Positions 50,250 to 60,600 of a DNA stretch of 64,000 nucleotides are shown here, piece by piece. The stretch is taken from assembly GCF_047663525.1 (NCBI RefSeq), contig NC_092601.1, positions 17,011,501 to 17,075,500 of the forward strand. Reading direction: 5' to 3'. The first letter of the stretch is position 1; each line of letters starts with the position of its first letter. Position numbers and translations under genes: made by a program. A model generated the notes under the pieces. It searched no databases and was not told where the DNA came from. It worked only from the letters and a program-made list of their open reading frames with translations. The DNA comes from Anas platyrhynchos. Taxonomy: Eukaryota; Chordata; Aves; Anseriformes; Anatidae.

Positions 50250-50300
50250 CGAGAGGACGAGGAAGAGGAGGAAGAGGAGGAAGAAGAGGAAAGCAAAGCG
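50250..50300 (-). promoter_or_regulatory. RASD1: Polypyrimidine tract in the RASD1 5' UTR
   Basis: The plus strand is a purine run of GAGGAAGAGGAAGAAG type, so the RASD1 leader carries a long C/U tract about 30-80 nt before the ATG. A CAG at 50243-50245 follows it in gene sense, so it could also act as a 3' splice site. Confidence 0.6.
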
Positions 50301-50380
50301 AAGGGTGCCCCGGCTGCTCAGCACCTCTCCCCCCGCTAGGAAAGGGCCGCTGTGAGCTCTGCACGGGCTCCGCAGCCGCG

Positions 50381-50445
50381 TTATATGGAGGTGGCAGCGA
50401 CCGCCCCTCGGCGCGTCACGGCCCGGGGCGGCGGCGGCTGAGTCA
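50381..50445 (-). promoter_or_regulatory. RASD1: RASD1 core promoter: TATA-like box, CRE half-site, AP-1 site
   Basis: On the gene strand CCATATAA (plus ttatatgg, 50381-50388) is a TATA-like or CArG-like element about 160 nt before the ATG. A CRE half-site CGTCA lies at 50414-50418 and an AP-1 consensus TGAGTCA at 50439-50445. This arrangement suits an inducible gene. Motifs are seen directly; function is inferred. Confidence 0.6.
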
Positions 50446-50757
50446 GTGCCGGCCCCGGCCCCCCCCCTTTTCCCCGTCCCCCCCTCCCCGTTCCCATTCC
50501 CGTTCCCGGTCCTGCCCCGGCTCCGGATGCTGCAGGAGCCGGGGAGCCGCGTCCCGACCCCCCCTTCCCCTTCTCCGGGTCCTGGGCAGCAGACGGAGCC
50601 CCCCCCCCCCCCCTCTCCGTGCGCCCCGGGCGAGTCCCGCACGGATGGCAAAGTCCTGCAGGGATTGGGGCGCTTTTGGGGTGCCGGGGGGAGAGGGGAG
50701 GTGGTGGCCAGCTCGGGGATGCAGCCCCGAGAAGGAGGGGTTTGGGTCGGGCTTTGT

Positions 50758-51362
50758 GGGGAAACCCCAATCCGACCCCAGCCCCAGCCCGACCCCAGCC
50801 CCAACAGGACCCCATCCTCATCCCCAGCCCTACCCCAGCTCCAGCCCCATTCCCAAAACGACCCCAGTCTCAGCCCCATCCTGACCCCAGCCCCATCCTG
50901 ACCCCAGCCCCATCACCAGCCCTATAGCAGAACCCCATCTCCAGCCCCATCCCTACCCCACCTCCAGCCCCAGCACGACCCCAGCCCTTCCCCAGCCCCA
51001 TCTCCAACCCCAAGACGCCCCCAGCCCCAGCCTGCCCCCAGCCCCATCCCCATCCCCAGCCCTACCCCATCCCCAACCCCAACACGACCCCATCCCCATC
51101 TCCAAGACGACCCCAGCCTCAGCCCTAACACAGCCCCATTTCTACCCCATAACCATCCCCAACCCCAAGAAGACCCCATCCCCAACCTGCCCCAATCCCC
51201 ATCCCTACCCCATTCCCTTCTCCATCCCTACCCCATCCCCATCCCAATCCCTATCCCATTCCCTTCTCCATCCCTACCCCATCCCCATCCTTACCCCATC
51301 CCGACCCCATCCCCATGCCCACCCCATCCCATCCCCACCCCGACCCCAGCCCCAGCCGCCTG
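50758..51362. repeat. C-rich minisatellite (CCCCAGCCC / CCCCATCCC units), about 600 bp
   Basis: A continuous array of CCCCAGC, CCCCATC, CCCTACC and CCCAAC variants upstream of RASD1. The complementary strand carries very frequent runs of four G. At about 51202-51290 a roughly 45-bp block including cattcccttctccatccc is itself duplicated. Confidence 0.9.
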
Positions 51363-54300
51363 CAGCCCCGGCTGCCCCCACTAGAGCGCGGCCGAGGGCC
51401 CCGCCGGGCAGCGCAGCGGCAGCAGCCGGGCAGGGTCGGGGGCTGCTGGGCCCGGGACACAGCCGGAGAGGGGAGAAAAAGATGCTGGCAGGGGGGCCAG
51501 GGTGGGTTTGGGGCGGTCGGGGCTCGCTGGAGCCCCTATACTGCGCGGAGAGCTCAGCGCGATGGATGAACGGGAGATGGGACGCAGGGAGAGGCGAGCT
51601 GGCAGCGAGCTGCTGAGAAACTTGGAATCAAAGCACCTCTGAGGAGCCAGGAGTGAAAAAAAAAATTGCAAAAGTTGGTGCTTGAGCATGGCTCGGAAGG
51701 GCAGAGCCCTGAGCTACAGCACTGCGAGGGAGCTCGGGGTGGAGGATGGGGATTTATGGGGCACGGGGCGTTTCACCAGCCCTGCTTTGGAAATGGATGC
51801 TGCTGAGTTTGCCGGCTCCTCCGAGGGTGTTCTCACCCCTGGAGGTTGATTTGAGCACCTGGAAGCGATGCAGGGGAGCTGCGGGTGCCCGTGGGGTGGG
51901 AGCAAGGAGCAGGTCCAGCCCCTGGCAGCCCCACAGCGAAGCTGCAAGGAGATTGGGGAGGGAGAGCTTATTGATCCGGGGCTGAGACAGCAAGGAGGCT
52001 TCACAGCCGCTTCTGAAGCACAGATGCATCAGCCCCAAATAACAAAAAAAGATCATTTAATTGAAGCAGTTGAAGGAAAACAAGAGGAGGAATAGGAAGT
52101 GCGGACCTCTGGGGGACAGACAAATCAAATACCTTGATTAGGGTTTATTGTTAACCGTACAGCTATTAATAGTGCTGGGAGTCGGTAAAAATAGCCTGCT
52201 CCAAGCCTCCTCTTAGGTTAGCAGGCTTCAGCAAATGGAAAATCCATTTGCTTGCTCCAAAAGGCTCTTTGGAGACAGCAGAGGGGCGGCTGCACAGGCT
52301 GGGGCAGGGGGCACGCGGGGGGCTGCTCAGGGAGGGACCCCAGGGTGCAAGGAACGGGACCCCGGGGCTGGAGGGACCCCGCAGGGCTTCATCCATCAGC
52401 AGAGGACGTGGGCACCGGCCGCAGCACCGGAGGCTCCTGCAGAGTCACGCAGAGCCCGAGGAGAGGAGCGTTACGAGGCATTAGTCTCCGTCCCCCAGGA
52501 TCATCTGGAAATTTGTCTGCTGCTGGAAGCGGAGCGCGTTTGCCAGGAGCCAGCTGCCTCTGATGGATGCTAACGGAGCCAGCTCGCCGCGAGGCACAGC
52601 CTTCCCACGGCTCTGCCTGTGAAAAATCACCACCTAGTTCTGACCTGCCTGCAAACAGCCCGAGCCCTGCGCAGGGGCAGGGAAAACAGCTGCTGTACAA
52701 CCCACACGGTTTGACCCCGCCGCTTGTGGGGTGCCTGCTCCTCTCCTGCAGGACGCAGGAGGCTCTCCGCTGGCTCACGCAGCTGCTGGGTACAGCCAGA
52801 GCCCGGGGCAGGCTGCTGAGCACGAAACCCGGTGATCACAGGCACCTTTTTCTGGAACTAAACGTGTTCAGCACCGATCAATCCCTAGCTTCTTGCTATT
52901 TCTGTTTATTTTTTTTTGCGCCCACCCGTGCTCTCCAGCCGCCTGCTGATGAACGAAACCTGCCCAAAACAACCAGCAAAGTCACCGAGGAGAGGAAATT
53001 CCCCGAAAGCTGCACGAACATCCCGGAGACAGAACACGCAGCTCCCCAGGGCCCCTCTCGGACAGACTGTGCGAGCAGGCAAAGAGAGCTCAGGGCAGCA
53101 CCGGCCTCTGCAGGCATGGAGGAAGCAAAATGTACCCGAAAGCCTGAGCACGCATCGCACAGCCAAGCCCGGGGAGAGGCGTCCTGGAGGGATGCTGAGG
53201 GAAGGAACGATTGCATCAGCACCTGGAGCTGGGGTGGCTGAGGCTGTGCTGGCCTCAGATCGCAGCTGGATCCTCAGGGTGCAAGGGAGGAGGAAGGAAC
53301 CCAGAACAGGACAGCCTGTTTGTGCCTTCCCCCGGCACATCCAGCACCCCAAACCCCTCCTGGGTTGCACAGCAGATCCGACACGAGCTCCTTATCTCCT
53401 GACATCCTCACCGGGGCTTTGCGCCCCGGCTCCCAGCGCTCCCAGCTCCCAAATTCCTGCTTTCCCCTCCCAGGACTGGGACGTGTTCCTCAGAACGTGC
53501 CCATCTCCCCGTTTTCTCAGCCTCACAGCCTGCAGCTCGCTCAGAAATGATCACCGTGGGCTGAGCACTTCCCAGCAGCTGCTGGAGGCCAACGGGGCCG
53601 CGAGGGCTCCAGCTCCTGCCCTGCTGCTCCCCTGGGACGGAGCGAGGAGGCGAGGGGAGCAGCTGAGGAGGGGAGGGCTTGGCTCTCGCTTTTCCTTGTC
53701 CCCCCCCCAGGGAAAAGCATCTGATTAAATCAAGGCGCAGCATCCAGGGTTGCTATTAATTCCCTATATCATTAGCTTGTCTCGTTTTATTAAACCTCCT
53801 TTAAGGCTTCCCAAAAGCAGCCCCTAATTCACAATGTGTGATTTTCCCCCGACGAGGCGTGGAGCAGAGGTGGGCCGCTCGTTTGTCTCCTTCCCCCCAC
53901 CCACCCCCTGCTTCTTTCGCCATGGCTTTCGTGGCTCTCGGTTCCTTTCTTTTTGGGAATATGATTAACAGAGAAAGTGAAAGCTGGCGGCACGTCCCCA
54001 AATCCCCAGTTCCTTCAGTCACCCGGGGGAGAGCTCCGTGGGAGGCATGGGGCAGCTTTGGCCATGCCGTGTTCTCCTGACCGTCTGCATCCCTTCTGCC
54101 ATCCTTTAATTTTTGCCCCTGGGACTCGTGTCTGGTTACGGTTATCAGCCCCGCTTCCTGATGTTGATGGAAAGCCACCCCGGAGGGATTTTGTGCGACA
54201 AACTCACCCAAACCCATGGCAGCAGCTCGATGCCCAGATCTCGGCACGGATCTGAGGATGCTGGGGCTTAGAGAGAAATGTCACCGGTGACCAGACCCGG

Positions 54301-57300
54301 GCAGATACAGGCCTGGAATATAGGGTGTAGGGGACAGGGGGGCTCGATGACCCCAGTGGATGCATCTCTACCGATTTCAGGGGGTCCCATGGGAATTGCA
54401 GCAGCTGCCAGGGCACTGGGGCAAAAATAAAAGGCTTTTGGGAGAGAGCAGAGCCCGAGAGGTGGCAGCGATTGGAGATGGGCTTGAGCTGGTGGAGGGA
54501 TGTGCAGTCGGTGCGGTGGGCACGGAGCCCGCAGGTGTTTGGTGTCCTGGTCCTACACCTGCCCCCGCTGCCCCCAAAACCCACCGGGGGTCACCTCTGT
54601 CCCTGCTGCAGGCAGGGTTCAGCCCGGGGCAGGCGAGCAGCTGAGCCCCAAGGAGCCACCCTGGGTAAACAATTGTCCCGCGAACAAAAAAGCAGCATGG
54701 AAAAAGCAGCACATTCCTCTGCTTCCTTGTGTGATTTTGGAAATAAGAGCCGGGGATGATGCTCGCAGCCTGGGCAGCTCCGCAGGCTGTCCCGGGGCTG
54801 CTTTTCAGTGTGCTAATTAAAGAAAACAGCCTCACGACTTGTCCTCTGGCACAGGGAGCGAGCTACGTGCGTAAAGACCCCTCCTGGTGGAGGTGGGATG
54901 GGGTCGGGGAAATTTGGATGCTGTTAGTGGCCTGGGAAGGGCGATGCGAGGGGCAGGGTGATGATGGATGCTCCACGCTGCGGGGTTGTCCTGAAGCCTT
55001 GAAACAAGCCCTGGGATCGGAGGGACCCAAGGGGCTTCCGAGAGCTCCCCACATGGCTCCTGCTGCCACCAGGGTTTTGTTCACCGCCAGCACCGGTGGT
55101 TTCACACCTGGAGTGAGCTTCCCTGAGGGTGCTTTACCCATTGAATTTCTACTTTGGGACCAGTTTAAAGCCCAGGGCTGTTTTCCCCATGCAGCAGCGA
55201 TGGGGAGCCCCGTTTATTCCTTCCCCTGTAAGGACAGGGCCCATCGTGCCCAGTTCTCTGCACCAGGAGAGCCCTGGGGGGGCACTCAGTGCCCAAACAG
55301 CCCCTGTAAGACCCCACACCCACGCGCATTCCTGTGCCCAAACCTCAGCTTTGCTTCAGCACCAAATCCCAACCCATTTGCTGGTGCCAGACAAACCCAC
55401 AGCCCCCTCCCGCTGCACGGCTCAGCCTCTGCATCAGGAATCAATGCAGCAGCACCTCCAGAAGCCCCCAGACCCCCGTCCCCCCCCTCTCCACCCAAAC
55501 ACCATGGCTTGCAGGCTCAGCAAGCCCCACGGGGCCGGGTCTGGCAGGACCCCACAGGGATCGTGACTTGTCCTGCGGCCCCAAACCTCCTGCCAGCTCC
55601 GCTGATGCGCGAAGCGCTGCCCGGGTTGCGCCGTGTGTTTGTTCTCTGTTACTGGCTGACGCTGTTTGCTCTTCGTGTCCGGGCCGATGGCCTTTCCTCC
55701 CCCAGGTGAAGGAAGTGCAGCTTCGCTGGACGAAAGCAAACACGAGGTAAGGGTGGGGGATGCAGAGCGAGGGGCTTTTGGGGCCACGGACCCAGCTCTG
55801 TGCCATGGCTGCCTTCAAGGAGAGGGCGGCAGGATGCAGCCCCCCACGTTCAGCCCGTCAGCCTGTCATCCCCCAGCGTGGAGCTGGCCCTGATCCCCCC
55901 AAAATATCACAGGTGGTTTTACGCCCTCAAGAGCACGAGCAAATGCTCACATGCGTGTGAAGCACATGAGAGGGAGGCACACAGGGGAAAAACCCCGGTG
56001 ATGTGCTGGACGCGGTGACCTGGCTGTCCCTGCCAGGCAGCAGTTGTCATTTAACCAATTTCTCCTTTTTTTTCCCGGTGTTTGCGCTGGGGAAACGTGC
56101 GGCGCACAGAGGGATGCGTTATCTGCCGCCTCGCTGCGGCTCTGCCCAAGGCTACAAACAAACCCCGCTGCCAAGCTCAAACAACCCAGCAAGCCCCGCG
56201 CCGCGTTCCCAAGACACGAGGATTTGGGAACGATCCCAGGCCCACCTTTTCCAGGGATCCCAGGGACCCTGCGTGGTGTTAGGGTGCTCCTGCGGAGCCG
56301 GGGGGACGTCCTGCCCCTGCTGGCACTGGGACCAGCTTGTCCTTAGGGTCAGGGAGCCCTGGCCAGCGGGGTCGTGCCCTGGGGAGCCAGGAGGATGCCA
56401 GGAGGATGCCTGCAGTCCCCAGGTGCTGGGGTGAACGGCCAGGCTGCCCTGGATCTGTCCCTGCCATGCACAAGACCCGCTCTCAACGCTTCAGCCCTAT
56501 GCTGCTCATGAAGGGCCAGCTGCTATCGTGGCACAGAAATAACCCAGGAGGGATTTTTTTTGGTGCTTTGAGGCCTCAGCTTTGGAAGCAGCAGGAGTCC
56601 CACAGCCTGGCTTGGAGGCCAAATAGCACACATGAATAAATAATGGGTCCTCGGGGCTCTCCTCCCCGTGGCACAGCACGGCACACGGTGCTCACTGCTG
56701 AGAACGGGTCCCAAACAGAACGAATTCCCCCCAAAACAGCAGAGAGGGAGGCTTGGGGTGTGTAGGTGGGTCTGAACATCCCCGTTAAGCTCCTTGGTTT
56801 TGCTTTAGGGAATGGAGCAGACGTCTCCGAAACGCCAAATCCCAGCTTCCCAGCAGGCAGAGCCACGTCTGCAGGCACGGGACGCGCTCACCCCCACCGG
56901 CTGCTGTGGGGAAAGACCCTAAAAAGGGTGACAGAGCCAGCACAGCCCCAAAAAGCTTTGTGAGATGAGAGTGGGGAGGGTTGGGTGTGAAGTGGCAGAT
57001 TCGGGGAAGGGGTCTGCGACATGCTCCCGGCACAGCACCAAGCCCCTGTGCTTTTGGGATGCCACCAGCCTGCGAGGAGAGCGGCGGCATTAGCGGGGTA
57101 TGTGGTGACAGGCACCCACCTGGGGGGCCCGATCCTGTTTTGGGGACCAGGGGGGTCCTGTTTTGGGCTGCAGGGGGGGCCCTGCAGCCTCGTGGCAGGA
57201 CAGGGACAGGCGTACGCGCTCCCCAGCCCGGGAGCAAGACAGCACAAACACAGCCCTCGTTAGAGTAATCCTCCCCTAACGAGCACATGCCCCTTTGGTA

Positions 57301-59788
57301 AATACTGATTGCACCTATCACCGAATCTGAATTTATTTACATCAGTGACTTTGAGCCGGGACTGGCAGCTCTGACATAAACTGTCCGCATAATGCAACGC
57401 ATCCTCTCCGCGCTGGTTGCTATGGGCACTGGGCTGTTTGAGCCTCTGTCTATAAACATTAACCACGGAGGGGATGTGGAAACTTGGCTAAAAATAAAAT
57501 ACTATACCCCAGTCTTCAAGGGGAAGGTCGCCGAGACAGAAATACAAGAAAATAATCCTTGTGAGATGGCTCAGAAGCGGCGAGGCACAGACACGGTGTC
57601 CGTGAGCGCAGGAAAAAGAAACCGGGGCCAGGCTGAAAAGAAACTGACACTTTTAATTCCCGTTGAGCGATGCCAGGAGGGTGAATTACAACCATGCACA
57701 AGCAAGAGGGAATTGGGCTGTTCTGAGAAGCGAGGACCCTCTCCAGAGGGGACGGCACGACGTGGGGATGAGGCGCTGTGCCAGGATGGGACCAGGACTG
57801 ATCCCACAGCCCCCTTCCCCGCGCCACCGTCCTCTGCCGGGAGCTTTACGCTGCTTTTTTGCTTCTTTTTTGGTCATTTACAGCTTATTTCTCGTACTGT
57901 TCTGGGAATCTGTAAACACTGAGTGTGGGGCTGGAGCCTCAGCCCTGGGACCGTCCCGTTCAGGGCTGGATCCAGCAGCAGGGCTCGGGATGAGCCCAGG
58001 CTGTATTTGGTCCCATCTCGCGGGGGCGGAGGGGAAGAACCCCTTCCCAACCCTCCCTCCCGCCCCTGCAAGGCAGTGAAGAACAGCTGGAAGGCACTGG
58101 GTGGTGGGGAAGTGGGGGCAGGACCCTGGGGCAAAGCAGGGGATGGATGGGGTTTATCCCTGGGGTGCAGAGAGGGAAGGGGCACCGGCACGGCCAGGGC
58201 CAGGTCCAGTCCTTCTGCGGGTACCCGATGGGAACTGGCTCTTCCCCTTGGTCTTCTCTGCTCCCAGCGTGGTTTCTCCTTGCTGGGACTTCCCCACGGG
58301 ACAGCTGCCATCCCTCTGCTGTCCCCAGGCAGTGGTTTAGGTAGTGCGTTCGCATCTCCGTGCTCTGCAGTCCCCTTTGCAAGCAGCACAGGGATGCTAC
58401 AGGGCTCTGCACCGCTGGAAAACCGCCGTCGTGGTCGGGGAGGTTTCACTGCTCCGGATAAGAAGGGTTTGGTGTTGGCTTTGCAGCAGTTGCCCCTCTT
58501 CCTCACCTGGCAGCGTTTGAGAGCCCCCGGGGGCACCAGGCTGTGCCTCTTTGGCAGCGTCTGCTTGCAAAGGTGCTGCGGGGCTACGGGGGATCGGCCC
58601 CTCCGAGGTGTCAGCCTGCGGAGCGAGCGACGAGATGAAGTGAGCTGCCCCGAAAAGCACCGAGTGGCGTCGCCGTCCCGAGCAGCCTGCTTCCAGTGCC
58701 TTCTGCACAGAGCATCAGCTGCAGCCGGTGCTCCTGCGTGCTCAGAGCTTGCTCGTGAAAGACCCCCAGTGCCCCCCGGTCCGGAGCTGGAGCTGGGTAG
58801 CTCTGTACCCTGCAGATCTTCAATAATCGGTGCAGGAGGAGAGGTCGGGAGGCCCTGGGGACCTTGGATCAGGACCCTCCAGCTCCCACGGGCTGAGCAA
58901 GGAGGTGCTGGTACTGTTCCTCTGATTGCTTCCAATACTGCAGGGTGCTCAGTTGGCTCATTAGGGGTTGCTGGGCTAATTAGTAGGATACATCTCGGTG
59001 GGAAAAGTGGGCAAATCGGACAGCGTGGGGAGCGCAAAGGCACGCTGCGCCGAAGTATCCAAGACGCTGCTTTAAAAAAAGGCAAAGAGACAAGAAGAGG
59101 CTGTTAAGGACAGTGCTGGGGCAGAGGCTAAGGGGCTAAGCTCTCCAACCACCAGCAGGCAGAGGAAAGGGAGGTTTCCAGGGTGGTATTTAACCCCAGG
59201 GAAAGGAGCCTGGGCAGTGACGTGTGCATGCAGCAGGGCCAGGATTTTGCAGAAGCCTTTGGCCCAACAAACGAGCCAGGGCTGAGTTTCTGCAGTGAGC
59301 TGGTGTGAGCACATGCACAGAAATGCCCCCAGCCCCGGCACAGAGCAGGGATGCCCAATTTCCTTGCAGTGCTGTAGGACACACACATCCTCGTACAACA
59401 CCCTTGGCACTCGCTGGAGCACCAATATCTGCTTTTTGGCCAATATCTGCTTTTTTTCTGCCTGGTTTAGATCAAACCTGGAGCCTCAAAACTCTCCAGC
59501 AGCGTTCCCTCGCGCTGACTCTCAAGTATGAGATCAAAACAGTTTGGGGGCTGCTGGTCGGCTGCCAGGAGGCAGACACAAAGGCTGCTGTGTGTGAAGC
59601 CTTCCCACACAGGTTTGTGCAGAGGTTTGAGGCTCAACGCTCCCGAAAAGTGCAGGAAGGGCTCTGGGGAGAGGGTAAGGCAGGGCTGGGAAGGTGGGCA
59701 GCGCTCCTGTCCCCATCCAGTGCGCCCGGAGGTGGGGGCACCCAGCAGAGCAGCCCCTCCGGAGCCCCCCTTGCTGAACAGAACATGT
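51363..59788. other. RASD1-PEMT intergenic region, no gene recognised
   Basis: GC-rich sequence with AT-richer islands (52030-52230, 53725-53800, 57240-57560). Open frames lack family matches and occur on both strands. There is no CR1 signature and no RNA gene that I could identify. Confidence 0.6.
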
Positions 59789-59794
59789 TTTAAT
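59789..59794 (-). terminator. PEMT: Candidate PEMT polyadenylation signal (ATTAAA)
   Basis: Plus-strand tttaat gives ATTAAA on the gene strand only about 20 nt after the PEMT stop. If used, the 3' UTR would be very short; a more distal site is possible. Confidence 0.4.
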
Positions 59795-59812
59795 CAGGAA
59801 ACGTACCCGTCG

Positions 59813-60600
59813 TTACTTGTTCTTTGCTCCCTTCTGTTTCCTCCGGTAGATTTCTTCTGTGAAAGGCCTGTGGTTGGGGGACAGGAACGTGGGGAGAGAG
59901 GGGGCAGAGACACGAGAGAGGGGCAGGAGAAGGGGGAGAAGGTGAAATGAAGAGTGCTGGGAGCTCTGGGGTGACCTCTGCTCCTGCCTCGCCTCGGGGC
60001 ACAGAAGCTGTGCCCCAAAACCCTCCTTCTTCCCCGAAAAGACAGAAGCCCTTGTACTGCTGAAGTCTAAGCAGTACTTCTGGGAATGGTTCTGGGCTGC
60101 TTCAGCCAGGGCTGCCTGGCTACCGTGGCGTAAAACATCAGAGGAGCCCATGCGAGGAACCACAAAATGCGAGTCCTTCCTGTAGGGCCTCTTCAGCTGC
60201 CACAATGAGTCCTCGTCCTGCCTTCCTCAGTGCTTTTGTGCGGACGGAGTCGGGCAGCCGAAGGAGAAAAACCTCGCTTTGATAAAAATAAACAAAACGC
60301 GCAAATGTTCCTAGAACTCAGCACATAGTTTCGGAAAGGAATCTGCCCATTATCAAAACAACTGGAAAACAATCCTCTGTTTTCCTTCTTCCCCGCTGCA
60401 TCAATTGGAAAAAACAAAAAAAAACAAAAAACAAAACCCTCTCTGCTTCTGCAGTTCCCCGAAACCTTGGGAGCTAAAGCTGGTCGGAATAATTAGAAGC
60501 CCTCCACTTTTGCAGAGCTACTCACCCCTCGTAGAGCACCGCAATTGTGTAGGAAATTGCCACTACAGCTGTCAGCAGAAGGCCAGCTGGGCTTGCGTGC
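59813..60600 (-). CDS. PEMT: Phosphatidylethanolamine N-methyltransferase, last two coding exons (partial)
   Basis: PEMT is an integral ER-membrane enzyme that makes phosphatidylcholine by three S-adenosylmethionine-dependent methylations of phosphatidylethanolamine. Coding parts are 60526-60600 and 59813-59867. Gene-strand features: acceptor TTTCAAAACAG, an exon encoding HASPAGLLLTAVVAISYTIA then VLYE, donor GTGAGT, intron of 658 bp, acceptor CCCAACCACAG, then PFTEEIYRRKQKGAKNK and TAA. The junction creates Gly. This aligns with the human C-terminus (HASPTGLLLTVLVALTYIVA, then LLYEEPFTAEIYRQK) including both exon phases. It covers the final membrane helix and the basic cytosolic tail. The upstream exon should end in AT to complete Met before His; it was not found before the window's end. 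Confidence 0.92.

Noticed and set aside
57874-59107. Pair of about 400-codon open frames on opposite strands upstream of the PEMT end
   Set aside because: They overlap almost completely in antisense and have low-complexity composition. No domain is visible, and they fit neither PEMT splicing nor any known gene in this interval.
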